Shown: positions 17,833 through 25,812, numbered from the stretch's first letter. The stretch is 64,000 nucleotides of DNA from Delftia tsuruhatensis NBRC 16741 (GCF_001571325.1 NZ_BCTO01000032.1:1-64000); one strand, 5' to 3'. A program made the numbers and translations. The notes: a model not told the origin generated them from the letters alone.

Positions 17833-19565
17833 GCCGGAACTCCTTGCGTGCAGGTGGCGTTGTCGATGGCCGATTGCAGGCGCCGGGCATCCAGCGCCAG
17901 CCAGCGCGCGCAGACATGCTGATCGGGCCGCAGCAGATAGGCGGCACCAGGCGGGTGCCCTGCCGGCACGCCATGGCGTGCACGGCAGCGGCCATCTGCA
18001 TCGGCCAGGGTCAGATCGGCACCCTGGACCGGCTGCGCGGCCGCCTGGCTGGAGATGGCCACGATGCGCAGGCCCACGCCACGGCCGCGCGCCATCCTGG
18101 CAACTTCGCACCACTGGGCAGGCACGGGCGTGCCATCGGTGAAATACAGCAGGTCGAATCCACCGCCCAGGTGGTCCAGCAGATAGTCATCGGGCCCCAG
18201 GCGCAGGTTCAGCGGCGGTGCGCCATGGCCAGGGCCGGCTTCAAACAGGTGGTTGTCGTCATCCGCGCTGTTGAGCGGCGAGTGCGCGTATTCGTGCGGC
18301 CGGGAGGTGCGCCAGTGGTACAGCGGCCGCACGAATTCCTGGGTGAGCGACAGCGACAGCACGGCATCGCGCAGCAGCCGGAAGCCGCGCGAGGGCGGCG
18401 CCATGAAGCGCGTGCTCTTGCCGGCCTCTTCGACAATCTCGCGCGCCGCGCCCACGCGCTCGCCGCTGTAGCTGTCCAGCAGCCTCACCGGCGCCACGCC
18501 GCGCGCCACCAGGGCCAGCCGCCAAGCCAGGGCCTGGGCATCCTGAAAACCCGTGTTGGCACCGCGCACGCCGAAGATGGGCAGCATGTGGGCCGCATCG
18601 CCCGCGAAGATCACGCGGCCGTGCACATAGTCCGGCAAGGTCAGCGCGCGGGCGGAGTAGACCGAACTCCAGTCCATTTCCCAGGGCGTGCCGCCGAAGC
18701 CGATCATCTCCAGCTGCGCGTCGATGCGCGCCTTGAGCGATTCGGGCTGCAGCGCCTGCTGCGCGTCCTCGCCCGCAGGCAGTTGGTAGTCCACGCGCCA
18801 GATGCCATGCGGCTCGCGGTGCATGAGGATGGTGTTGCCGGGGTTCCAGACCGGGTCGAAGAAGGCCAGGCGCTCCGTGGGCAGTGGCAGGTCGATGCGG
18901 ATGTCGGCGATCACGAAGCGGCCCTCGTACGACGCCCCCTCCATCACCAGGCCCATGGCCGTGCGTATGCCGGAGCGGGCGCCATCGGCGGCGACCAGCC
19001 AGTCGGCCTCCATCGCATACGGGCCTTGCGGCGTGTCCACTTGCAGCCGCGCCTTTGCGGCGGCGCCGCTGCCGACCTGCTCCACCCGGTCCACGCGGTT
19101 GCCCCAGCGCAGCTCGATCAGCGGATGGGCCAGCACCGCATCGACCAGGTATTCCTCCAGGTACTGCTGCTGCAGATTGGTCATGGGATGGAAGCGATCG
19201 TCCTCGCTGTGCGGCGCCTCCATGCGGAACACGCGCTGCCCCCGGTAGAACGAGTTGCCACAGCGCCAGGGCAAGGCGTTCGCCATGACCCGCTCGGCCA
19301 CGCCCACCTGCTGCAGGATCTCCATGGAGCGGCGCGTGAAGACGATGGCGCGGCTGCCTTCGGACACCTGCAGTTCGGACTCCAGCAGCACGCAGCGCTG
19401 GCCGTGGCGCGCCAGCTCCAGCGCCGTGGTCAGCCCCACAGGGCCCGTGCCGACGATGACGACAGGATGGCGCTGCACCCCTGGATGCTGCGAAGGCAGC
19501 CAGGGCTGGTGCACCCGGTACCGGTAGTAGATGGAATGCCGCGGCTGGGCATGGGGCTGATGCAT
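17829..19565 (-). CDS. FAD-dependent aromatic hydroxylase (PheA/TfdB/MhpA class)
   Basis: Group A flavin monooxygenase that would hydroxylate an aromatic ring using NAD(P)H and O2. The 578-residue protein has the FAD dinucleotide fold VVIVGTGPVGL (GTGPVG at 39-44), a LVAADGARSGIR segment (the DG motif region) and the second FAD motif VIFAGDAAHMLPIFGVRGANTG in the middle, then a thioredoxin-like C-terminal domain. The start MHQPHAQPRH follows a GGAG site. Upstream lie a 7-base tandem repeat and a TGTCCCC palindrome. It pairs with DUF2783 and sits next to a LuxR-type regulator. The substrate is unknown. Confidence 0.9.
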   Translation of the reverse strand: MHQPHAQPRHSIYYRYRVHQPWLPSQHPGVQRHPVVIVGTGPVGLTTALELARHGQRCVLLESELQVSEGSRAIVFTRRSMEILQQVGVAERVMANALPWRCGNSFYRGQRVFRMEAPHSEDDRFHPMTNLQQQYLEEYLVDAVLAHPLIELRWGNRVDRVEQVGSGAAAKARLQVDTPQGPYAMEADWLVAADGARSGIRTAMGLVMEGASYEGRFVIADIRIDLPLPTERLAFFDPVWNPGNTILMHREPHGIWRVDYQLPAGEDAQQALQPESLKARIDAQLEMIGFGGTPWEMDWSSVYSARALTLPDYVHGRVIFAGDAAHMLPIFGVRGANTGFQDAQALAWRLALVARGVAPVRLLDSYSGERVGAAREIVEEAGKSTRFMAPPSRGFRLLRDAVLSLSLTQEFVRPLYHWRTSRPHEYAHSPLNSADDDNHLFEAGPGHGAPPLNLRLGPDDYLLDHLGGGFDLLYFTDGTPVPAQWCEVARMARGRGVGLRIVAISSQAAAQPVQGADLTLADADGRCRARHGVPAGHPPGAAYLLRPDQHVCARWLALDARRLQSAIDNATCTQGVPA

Positions 19566-19573
19566 GGATGTCT

Positions 19574-19594
19574 CCGTCTTGCGTCTTGCGTCTT
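19574..19594 (-). repeat. Three tandem 7-mers before the hydroxylase start
   Basis: On the minus strand AAGACGC, AAGACGC and AAGACGG run head to tail, the last ending within the GGAG ribosome site of the hydroxylase gene. Slippage here would alter the leader, not the spacing from ribosome site to ATG. Confidence 0.6.
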
Positions 19595-19631
19595 TGTGAG
19601 GCCGCAGTGTAGGCAGCCCCCGCTCCGGCAA

Positions 19632-19649
19632 TGTCCCCGGATGGGGACA
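19632..19649. promoter_or_regulatory. TGTCCCC-GGAT-GGGGACA palindrome, candidate operator
   Basis: A perfect 7-bp inverted repeat with a 4-base centre lies 67-84 bases upstream of the hydroxylase ATG and just past the end of the LuxR-type gene. Its position suits an activator site for that regulator. Confidence 0.45.
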
Positions 19650-19673
19650 GACAGGACCCTCCAGCCCCCAGGC

Positions 19674-20540
19674 TCAGGACAGCGCCTCGGGCTCCATCAG
19701 CAAGGCAAACAGCTCGCGCTGCCCCTGCACGCCCAGCTTGCCGCAGACGCGCTTGAGATAGGTCCGGGCACTGGCCACCGTGATGCCCAGGCGCTGCGCC
19801 AGCCGCTCGGTGTCCAGCCCCTCGACCACGCAGCGCACCACGTCCATATCGCGTTGCGTGAGATGCGCAAAGCGCCGCGCCAGGCGCGCCAGCACCAGGC
19901 CCGCCAGATCGTCCTGCAGGGCCTGGCCCGCGTAATGCAGGCGCATGGCCTGCATGACCAGCGGAGCAAAGGCCTCGATGCGTGCAATGGACTGCGGGTC
20001 AAAGCCGCCGTGCTCCTCACCCCGGTACAGATTCACCGCCAGCCAGCGTGCGCCGGTCTGCAGGGTCAGCAGCGAAAGCCGCTCCACCAGGCGGGGCAGG
20101 TCATAGCAGACACGGCGGTACTCGGGATGGCTCACGTCCGAAGGCTTCTGGCGATGGAGCCAGACGCGCGCTGGCGCCTGGGGATTGCGCTGCTGCCGCG
20201 CCAGCTCGGCCTGCATCACGCGCTGCGCGCCGTCCAGTGGATAGAAGCGCTCGCTGTAATCCTGGGAAATCAAAGGCAGTGCGCCTGTGCGTGCCCGGTC
20301 CCCGAACCCCACGATGCGCGGCCGAGATCGCCCCTGGAACGAAAAGATCGTGCACTGCGCCAACGGCACATGCCGGCCCAGCAGGTGCAGCAGCTGCCCG
20401 GCCACCTCGTCGCTGCTGGCGCTGGAGCGGCCCACCTGCTCCAGCAGCGCCGTCACATCGCCCAGCGGCACAGGCAGGCTGGCATCGCTGGCGCAGGCAG
20501 GTGCCAGCAGCCAATGGCTGCGAATGGTGTCATTGCTCAT
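19674..20540 (-). CDS. LuxR-type transcriptional regulator
   Basis: The 288-residue protein ends in a LuxR helix-turn-helix (LTQRDMDVVRCVVEGLDTERLAQRLGI and the following ARTYLKRVCGKLGV). The first 200 residues form an unclassified sensor region; they lack the autoinducer-binding tryptophan/tyrosine pattern of LuxR itself and a receiver aspartate, so neither quorum sensing nor two-component control is supported. It lies upstream of and in line with the FAD hydroxylase, and probably controls it. A terminator from the small gene upstream lies 31 bases before its start. Confidence 0.88.
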   Translation of the reverse strand: MSNDTIRSHWLLAPACASDASLPVPLGDVTALLEQVGRSSASSDEVAGQLLHLLGRHVPLAQCTIFSFQGRSRPRIVGFGDRARTGALPLISQDYSERFYPLDGAQRVMQAELARQQRNPQAPARVWLHRQKPSDVSHPEYRRVCYDLPRLVERLSLLTLQTGARWLAVNLYRGEEHGGFDPQSIARIEAFAPLVMQAMRLHYAGQALQDDLAGLVLARLARRFAHLTQRDMDVVRCVVEGLDTERLAQRLGITVASARTYLKRVCGKLGVQGQRELFALLMEPEALS

Positions 20541-20570
20541 GGGTACGGGAACAGGCTGTGGCAGGAATGC

Positions 20571-20600
20571 AAAAAGGCCGGTGCATTGCGCAGCCGGCCT
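20571..20600 (-). terminator. Intrinsic terminator of the 56-codon transcript
   Basis: On the minus strand AGGCCGG and CCGGCCT form a 7-bp stem with a 12-base loop, running straight into TTTTT. It would end a transcript that begins upstream of the 56-codon gene, about 120 bases after its stop, and separates that gene from the LuxR-type gene. Confidence 0.75.
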
Positions 20601-20721
20601 GGGTGAAGATGTTGGAATGATAAATCCAGCGCAGCGAGGCCATTGCCTGCTGCGTTCCTGTCGGCGGTCGTTGGAGCCGCTCAGCCTGGCCGGATGGCCC
20701 TTGGCTGCACGGCTGCAGCCA

Positions 20722-20892
20722 TCACCATTCGCCTACGTTGCGAATGCGCTGGTCCAGGTCCAGAGGAAGGCCGCCGCCGGCGGCTTCATGGTCCTGGCCT
20801 GCCTGCTCCAACGCCATGGGCGGAGGACTGAAATGATCGCGGCCAAAGGTGTGTTCGGTGAGAACGGGATCGCGGGAAGGTGGGGTGTTCAT
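20722..20892 (-). CDS. 56-residue protein of unknown function
   Basis: A 57-codon frame with a very strong ribosome site (AAGGAGG, seven bases before ATG). The peptide starts MNTPPSRDPVLTEHTFGRDH, has a PPP run, a GGG run and an amphipathic end LDLDQRIRNVGEW; no signal sequence, membrane segment or known domain is visible. It has its own terminator 120 bases downstream and a TTGTCCTACAG element about 50 bases upstream that recurs before the BON lipoprotein gene. It therefore looks like a monocistronic unit. The long 3' untranslated part could have a separate RNA role. Confidence 0.55.
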   Translation of the reverse strand: MNTPPSRDPVLTEHTFGRDHFSPPPMALEQAGQDHEAAGGGLPLDLDQRIRNVGEW

Positions 20893-20939
20893 GGTTGCGC
20901 CTCCTTGACAGAAAGCTTACTGCGAATCTTTCACGATTT

Positions 20940-20953
20940 CTGTAGGACAAACC
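20940..20953 (-). promoter_or_regulatory. CTGTAGGACAAACC element (copy 1)
   Basis: Minus-strand GGTTTGTCCTACAG about 50 bases upstream of the 56-codon gene. An almost identical element (GGCTTGTCCTACAG) lies upstream of the BON lipoprotein gene at 45574-45587. It may be a shared promoter part or regulator site. Confidence 0.4.
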
Positions 20954-21088
20954 TGGATGCAACCCGCTGAAGCTGAAATGACACAAGGTACGCATGCTCA
21001 CAAATGTGTAGCGCTTCGTAATAAAGGCGTAATGAATCCATGCGCCAAACACCGAGCCAGGGGCAATCGGGTAAGCTTGCCGCCCTCC

Positions 21089-21688
21089 ATGCCACAGACA
21101 CTCCGCGCACCCGCGCACAGCGAACTCATCATCAAGAAAAGCCGTTTCATCGGCTGCGTGCAGCCCATGGCCGACCGCGCCAGCGCCCAGGCCGTGGTCG
21201 ATGCGCTGCGCCGCGAGCACCCGGGCGCCGCCCATGTCTGCTGGGCGCTGCTGGCAGGCGGCCAGTCGGCAGCCGTCGATGACGGCGAGCCCAGCGGCAC
21301 GGCAGGCCGCCCCATGCTGGACGTGCTGCGCCACCAGGACCTGGAAGGCGTGCTGGCCACCGTGGTGCGCTACTTCGGCGGCGTCAAGCTGGGCGCCGGC
21401 GGCCTGGTCCGTGCCTACACCGATGCCGTGGCCCAGGCCTTGCTGACCGCCGAGAAGGTGACGCTGCAGCGCATGCAATTGCTGCGCTGCAGTGTCCCTT
21501 ATGCGCTCGAAGGCCTGGTGCGGCGCGAGATCGAGGCGGCAGGCGCCGAATTGCTCCAGGTCGAGCATGGATCGCTGGTGCAGTTCGATCTGCGCCTGCC
21601 GCAGTCGCAGGCTGAAGGCTTTGTGAGCCGCCTCAACGAGAGCGGTCAAGGACGCGTGGGCTGGCTGGAAGTCCACCCCAGCGAATGA
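21089..21688 (+). CDS. YigZ/IMPACT family protein
   Basis: The 199-residue protein matches the YigZ (UPF0029/IMPACT) family: an N-terminal domain with the signature DDGEPSGTAGRPML and VVRYFGGVKLGAGGLVRAY, and a C-terminal DUF1949-like ferredoxin fold. Family members bind nucleic acid or act near the ribosome; the exact job is unsettled. The start MPQTLRAPAHSELIIKKSRF fits the family; longer in-frame starts do not. It converges with the M20 gene, 21 bases away. An A+T-rich patch with two CGTAAT repeats lies 60-75 bases upstream. Confidence 0.92.
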   Translation: MPQTLRAPAHSELIIKKSRFIGCVQPMADRASAQAVVDALRREHPGAAHVCWALLAGGQSAAVDDGEPSGTAGRPMLDVLRHQDLEGVLATVVRYFGGVKLGAGGLVRAYTDAVAQALLTAEKVTLQRMQLLRCSVPYALEGLVRREIEAAGAELLQVEHGSLVQFDLRLPQSQAEGFVSRLNESGQGRVGWLEVHPSE

Positions 21689-21709
21689 GATGCGCCGGGC
21701 TCAAGCAGT

Positions 21710-22888
21710 TCAACCAGCCACCAGAAACCGCTGCGCCAGCAGCACCCAATAGGCGGCTCCCACGGCGATGTTGTCGTCGTTGAAGTCATAGCCCGGGTTG
21801 TGCACCATGCAGGCGCCTTGCTCGCTTCCCTCGCCATTGCCAATCAGCAGATAGCTGCCTGGCACGCGCTGCAGCATGAAGGCAAAGTCTTCGCTGCCCG
21901 GCAAGGGTGGCGCCTGCAGCGTGACATGTTCCGGGCCCAGCAGCTCCAGCGCGATCTGGCGCGCGAAGTCCGTCTCCTTGGGCGTGTTGACCAGCACGGC
22001 ATAGCCGGGTCGCCAGTCGAGTTGCGCCTGCACGCCGAAGCTCTCGGCCTGCGCACTCACCAGGTCGCGAATGCGCTCCTCCAGCAGCCTGCGCACATCG
22101 GCATCCAGCGCACGCACGCTCAACTCCAGCACCGCGCTGTGGGCGATCACGTTGTTGGCCTTGCCCGCATGGATGGCGCCCACGGTCACCACCGCCATCT
22201 GCAGCGGATCGATGTTGCGCGAGACGATGGTCTGCAAGGCCATGACGATGCTGGCGGCCGCAACGATGGGGTCGGCCGCGCGGTGCGGCATGGCACCATG
22301 CCCGCCCACCCCGGTGAGCGTGAGCGTGGCGTAGTCGGAGGACGCCATGGCTGCGCCCTCGCGCAAGGCCAGCCTTCCCTGGGGCAGGCCCGGCATGTTG
22401 TGCATGGCAAAGATGGCGTCGCAGGGATGTCGCTCGAAGAGGCCGTCCTCCATCATGCGCAGGGCGCCGCCGCCGCCCTCCTCCGCAGGCTGGAAGATCA
22501 GCGTGAGCGTTCCGTCGAAGCCGCCGTGCTCGGCCAGATGCCGGGCCGCTGCCAGCAGCATGGCGGTATGGCCGTCATGGCCGCAGGCATGCATGACGCC
22601 GGCATGCGTGCTGGCATGGGCGAATTCATTGGCCTCGGCGATGGGCAGCGCGTCCATGTCGGCGCGCAGACCCAGACGCCGGCTGCCGCTGCCGCGCACC
22701 AGCCGCCCCACCACGCCCGTGCCGCCCAGGCCGCGTTCCACCTCGTAGCCCCATTGCTCCAGTTGCTGCGCGACAAGGGCGCTGGTGCGGTGTTCCTCGA
22801 AGCCGAGCTCGGGGTGCCTGTGGATGTCGCGGCGCAGCTCGACGAAGGCTGCGGCCGAGCCGCGCAAAGTGTCCAGAAGGGTGTTCAT
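21710..22888 (-). CDS. M20 family amidohydrolase (HipO/IAA-amino acid hydrolase type)
   Basis: Binuclear-metal hydrolase that splits N-acyl amino acids. The 392-residue product has the metal and catalytic residues in order: C102 and H104 (HACGHDGHTAML), E136/E137 (QPAEEGGGG), a conserved HNMPG segment, the dimerisation domain (GVGGHGAMPHRAADPI), and the C-terminal SEDF motif. The start MNTLLDTLRG is preferred over an upstream Met. It follows the Bug receptor gene by ten bases, so the two form an operon: uptake of a carboxylate or conjugate followed by hydrolysis. Confidence 0.93.
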   Translation of the reverse strand: MNTLLDTLRGSAAAFVELRRDIHRHPELGFEEHRTSALVAQQLEQWGYEVERGLGGTGVVGRLVRGSGSRRLGLRADMDALPIAEANEFAHASTHAGVMHACGHDGHTAMLLAAARHLAEHGGFDGTLTLIFQPAEEGGGGALRMMEDGLFERHPCDAIFAMHNMPGLPQGRLALREGAAMASSDYATLTLTGVGGHGAMPHRAADPIVAAASIVMALQTIVSRNIDPLQMAVVTVGAIHAGKANNVIAHSAVLELSVRALDADVRRLLEERIRDLVSAQAESFGVQAQLDWRPGYAVLVNTPKETDFARQIALELLGPEHVTLQAPPLPGSEDFAFMLQRVPGSYLLIGNGEGSEQGACMVHNPGYDFNDDNIAVGAAYWVLLAQRFLVAG

Positions 22889-22898
22889 GTGCGGCGTC

Positions 22899-23885
22899 TC
22901 ACTGGGGTTGCAGGCGGATGGAGCGGGCAATGCTGCGGTAGCGGGCCGTCTCGGCCTCATAGAACTGCGCCGCTTCGGCCAGCGACATGGGCGCCGCGGC
23001 CAGTTGGGTCTGCAGGGCCAGTTGCTCGCGCACGCCCGGGTCCTTGAGCATGGCGCCTATCGCCTGGTGCAGCCTTTGCACCACCTCCTGCGGCGTGTCC
23101 TTGCGCACCAGGAAGCTGGTCCAAGTCTTGTAGGCGAAGTTTTTCAGCTCCCGGCCCTCACGCACCGTGGGCACATTCTTGAGCAGCTCCGATCGCTGCT
23201 CCCCCAGCTGGCCCAGGATCTTGAGCCGGCCCTGCTCGGCCAGCGCGCCCATGGCAGCGCTGTAGACGAGCACAGCGAAATCGACCTGCCCGCTGCCTAT
23301 GTCCTGCAGCAGCGGCGCATTGCCCTTGTAGGGCGCATGCATGAGTTGTATGCCGGCGTCCTGCTGCACCTTCTCCAGGATCAGGTGGTAGAGCGAGCCA
23401 ATGCCGACACTGCCGTACGACAGCGGCCGGCTGGCGCTTTTGCGGGCCAGCGCGATCAGCTCATCCACGTTGCCGGCCTCCAGGTCCTTGCGAGCGACGA
23501 AGACCATCACGGCCTCGGCCACGGGATGGACCAGGCGGAAATCCTCGGCCTTGAGCCGCACGGCGGCATTGGCCAGCGGCGACAGGATCACCTCGTTGGG
23601 CGAGCCCTGGAAGACGTAGTGCCCGTCAGGCGGAGCGGCCAGCACTTTCTGCGCGGCCATGGCGCCGCTCACGCCGCCCAGGTTCTCCACGATGACCTGC
23701 TGGCCCAGTGCCTTGGACAGCGGCACGCTGAAGATGCGGGCAATGGCATCCGAAGGGCCGCCGGCCGGATAGGGAACCATCAGGCTCACGGGCCTGGAGG
23801 ACGGGCTCTGCGCACAGGCCAGGCCCGCGCTCAGCAGCAGGCCGGCGCCCGTCAGCCAAACGCGCTGGAACAAAAATCTCATCAT
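22899..23885 (-). CDS. Bug-family periplasmic receptor (TctC-like)
   Basis: Periplasmic solute receptor of the tripartite tricarboxylate family that is greatly expanded in Burkholderiales. The 328-residue protein has a signal peptide (hydrophobic stretch to ALACAQ near residue 26), then the conserved VPYPAGGPSDAIARIF and the ENLGGVSGAMAAQKV motif of Bug proteins, and YGSVGIGSLYHL in the ligand cleft. No TctA/TctB transporter genes are nearby, as is usual for these orphans. It precedes the M20 hydrolase and diverges from a LysR gene. Confidence 0.93.
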   Translation of the reverse strand: MMRFLFQRVWLTGAGLLLSAGLACAQSPSSRPVSLMVPYPAGGPSDAIARIFSVPLSKALGQQVIVENLGGVSGAMAAQKVLAAPPDGHYVFQGSPNEVILSPLANAAVRLKAEDFRLVHPVAEAVMVFVARKDLEAGNVDELIALARKSASRPLSYGSVGIGSLYHLILEKVQQDAGIQLMHAPYKGNAPLLQDIGSGQVDFAVLVYSAAMGALAEQGRLKILGQLGEQRSELLKNVPTVREGRELKNFAYKTWTSFLVRKDTPQEVVQRLHQAIGAMLKDPGVREQLALQTQLAAAPMSLAEAAQFYEAETARYRSIARSIRLQPQ

Positions 23886-23958
23886 GTCTCCTTGGTGGAT
23901 GGCTCCGGCTCGGTCGGCCGGATACGCGGCATCCTAGGAGCCGGGTCATCGAACGTCC

Positions 23959-23978
23959 AATGCATTGTTGGCTGCATT
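23959..23978. promoter_or_regulatory. AATGCA-N8-TGCATT inverted repeat, candidate LysR site
   Basis: A perfect 6-bp inverted repeat with an 8-base centre lies between the divergent Bug and LysR genes, 38 bases before the LysR ATG and 73 before the Bug ATG. Location fits autoregulation and activation of the Bug-M20 operon. Confidence 0.4.
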
Positions 23979-24016
23979 AGCATGAGTTTCATGCAGACTT
24001 CAGGGCGCGAAAAATC

Positions 24017-24967
24017 ATGACGCTGGTGCAGCTCAGGCATCTCATATCGGTGGCGCAGACCGGCTCCTTCAGCCGCTCGGCCGAGGCCATGCATCTGACA
24101 CAGCCGGCCCTCAGCCGCAGCGTGCGCGCGCTGGAGCAGGAGCTGGGCATACCCTTGTTCGACCGCATCGGCCGCCACAGCGAACTCACAGCCTTCGGCC
24201 GCGAGATGCTGGGACGGGCACGCGCCCTGGTGGCTGAAGCCGACGAGCTGCGTGACAGGGGGCGCCAATTGCGCGAGGGTGCGGCCGGCACCGTGCGTGT
24301 GGGCCTGGGATCGGGCCCCGGCGCAATATTGATGACGCCGTTCCTGCAGCACATGACCGTGCACCATCCCGGCGTGCGAACCGAGGTGGCGCGCGGCAGC
24401 ACCGATCTGCTGGTGCACTCGCTACGCGAGCGCCTGCTCGACGCCCTGGTCGTGGACCTGCGCGCGCTGCGGCCCGCACCCGACCTTGCGCTGGACGTCG
24501 TGCACGAAATGCGCGCCGCCTTCATGTGCCGCACCGACCATCCACTGGCCCGCCTGCAGCGGGATCTGCGCTTCGAGGATGTGCAGCGCTACCCCGTCGC
24601 CTCCACACCATTGAGCGACCAGGTGGCCTGGCTGCTGGTGGAGACCTATGGCGCCACGGCCCACCCGGCGCGGTTCGTCACACTGCAGTGCGAGGAGTTG
24701 CCCAGCCTTGTGGACGTTGCGCGCAACAGCGACACCGTGCTGCTGGCCGTGCGCGCCGTCGCCCCGGACCTGGCCGAATTGCCCATGGACCCGCCCATGC
24801 GCAGCACCGCCCGCTTCGGGCTGGTCACGCTGCGTCAGCGCAGCGAGGCGCCGACGCTGGCAATCCTGCGAGGCCTGATGGGGAAGTTGATGGCCGACGA
24901 TGCCCCTGCGCCGGAACAGGCGCCCAGCCATGGCGGAAGGCCGGGCCGCATGGCATTGCCAGACTGA
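24017..24967 (+). CDS. LysR-type regulator of the Bug-M20 operon
   Basis: The 316-residue protein has the LysR helix-turn-helix at residues 1-60 (MTLVQLRHLISVAQTGSFSR, then TQPALSRSVRALEQELG) and a periplasmic-binding-like co-inducer domain after it. It is transcribed away from the Bug receptor gene with 131 bases between starts that hold a candidate operator. That arrangement suggests it activates the operon in response to the imported compound or a product. Confidence 0.92.
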   Translation: MTLVQLRHLISVAQTGSFSRSAEAMHLTQPALSRSVRALEQELGIPLFDRIGRHSELTAFGREMLGRARALVAEADELRDRGRQLREGAAGTVRVGLGSGPGAILMTPFLQHMTVHHPGVRTEVARGSTDLLVHSLRERLLDALVVDLRALRPAPDLALDVVHEMRAAFMCRTDHPLARLQRDLRFEDVQRYPVASTPLSDQVAWLLVETYGATAHPARFVTLQCEELPSLVDVARNSDTVLLAVRAVAPDLAELPMDPPMRSTARFGLVTLRQRSEAPTLAILRGLMGKLMADDAPAPEQAPSHGGRPGRMALPD

Positions 24968-25064
24968 TTTGATGCTGGTAATTACTCATCAAATGGCCAA
25001 AAAGCAAATCGCAAGCAGGCAAAACAAGCCATGTGAAATTAGACAGTTAGCTTTCAAGCCCTGA

Positions 25065-25319
25065 TCAATGTAGTTCCCTAAAGGAATACCCAAGGCAATA
25101 AGCAGCTGTCACCAACTTATTTCCCGCTATCAAAACACTGCCACAAGTATGATAAAAGCCAGCTCCAACTGAACTACCATTTGCATACAGGCTGCTATTT
25201 TCCAAATTTATTAGACCATCTTCCGAAAAATAAATATTATTTGCATGCGCCGCAGATGAGGACATTAAAACACCAAATACCACCATAGTGGACAATGATT
25301 TTTCATATCGAAATCTCAT
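25065..25319 (-). CDS. Small secreted trypsin-like fragment
   Basis: An 84-residue product with a signal peptide (about 1-26, SSAAHA then NNIYF) and a segment CGSVLIAGNKLVTAAYCLG that matches the N-terminal half of S1 proteases around the catalytic histidine (usually CGGSLI...VLTAAHC). The His is replaced by Tyr and the protein stops before the Asp and Ser regions, so it cannot be an active protease. A ribosome site AAGGGG lies upstream, and its ATG overlaps the stop of the preceding HAF fragment. Low GC. It may be a decayed gene. Confidence 0.45.
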   Translation of the reverse strand: MRFRYEKSLSTMVVFGVLMSSSAAHANNIYFSEDGLINLENSSLYANGSSVGAGFYHTCGSVLIAGNKLVTAAYCLGYSFRELH

Positions 25320-25498
25320 TTCAACCCCTTTATCTCATCGTTTTTAAATTGATACTGACGAGCAGGAGTCCACAGATTCTGCACACAGCACGCGTTGTTT
25401 GTGGACGCCCAGATGATGGCGCGAAAGCTTTCATCGCCCAGTTCGCTGTAGCAAGCCACCATTGCGGTATCGCCTATATTCACCACAGGCGCATTCAT
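25316..25498 (-). pseudogene. Truncated copy of the HAF-repeat protein C-terminus
   Basis: The 60-codon frame MNAPVVNIGDTAMVACYSEL...FRAIIW...CVQNLWTP aligns with the end of the 404-residue HAF-repeat protein upstream (MNARVVDIGDNGTVAGHSEL...SHAITWTP...FVQNLCTP), with the 30 residues between deleted. A few further matching codons extend above the Met until a stop. It lacks a signal peptide and start context. Best read as the remnant of a tandem duplicate; its TGA overlaps the ATG of the next small gene. Confidence 0.6.
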
Positions 25499-25517
25499 AC
25501 CGCAAACATGCTCATAT

Positions 25518-25772
25518 TCATTTCGCCATCATCTGAAGTGGCATTAGTTCGGTTTTACCTGTATTCGCAGTCATCATTTCCATCAATTTCGACAACTCGC
25601 TCGTTCGCGCCATCATCAGGGGCAACATACTATATGAGCCAAAAAAAGCCTGTGCCGCATTGGAGGAGGAAAAATTCTCGAATGAAATGCCGTTCGCTTG
25701 CACTGGAGGGGCCCAGAGCCCGCACACAGCGATTGCCAGTGTGGTTGCAAGTCTTGGATATCGCATCTTCAT
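25518..25772 (-). CDS. Small secreted protein, unknown
   Basis: An 84-residue product with a clear signal peptide (MKMRYPRLATTLAIAVCGLW, cleavage near VQANG) and a mature part of about 55 residues that is Met- and Ser-rich (MLPLMMARTSELSKLMEMM). An AAGGA site lies eight bases before the ATG. No family recognised. It sits between the HAF-repeat gene and the degenerate copy of its C-terminus, in A+T-rich DNA, so it may be the retained N-terminal part of a duplicated secreted gene or an independent small protein. Confidence 0.5.
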   Translation of the reverse strand: MKMRYPRLATTLAIAVCGLWAPPVQANGISFENFSSSNAAQAFFGSYSMLPLMMARTSELSKLMEMMTANTGKTELMPLQMMAK

Positions 25773-25812
25773 GGTATTTCCTTTATGCACGGTGTGAGAC
25801 GAGGCTGCGCCT

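Noticed and set aside
17811..20606. 931-codon plus-strand frame across the hydroxylase and LuxR genes
   Set aside because: Longest open frame in the window, but it is antisense to two well-supported genes and has no motifs.
20600..20721. Possible SRP (4.5S) or other structured RNA after the 56-codon gene
   Set aside because: The GGAAC-GCAGCAGG stretch lacks the conserved GGAAGGNAGCAGCC core and the tetraloop helix of SRP RNA.
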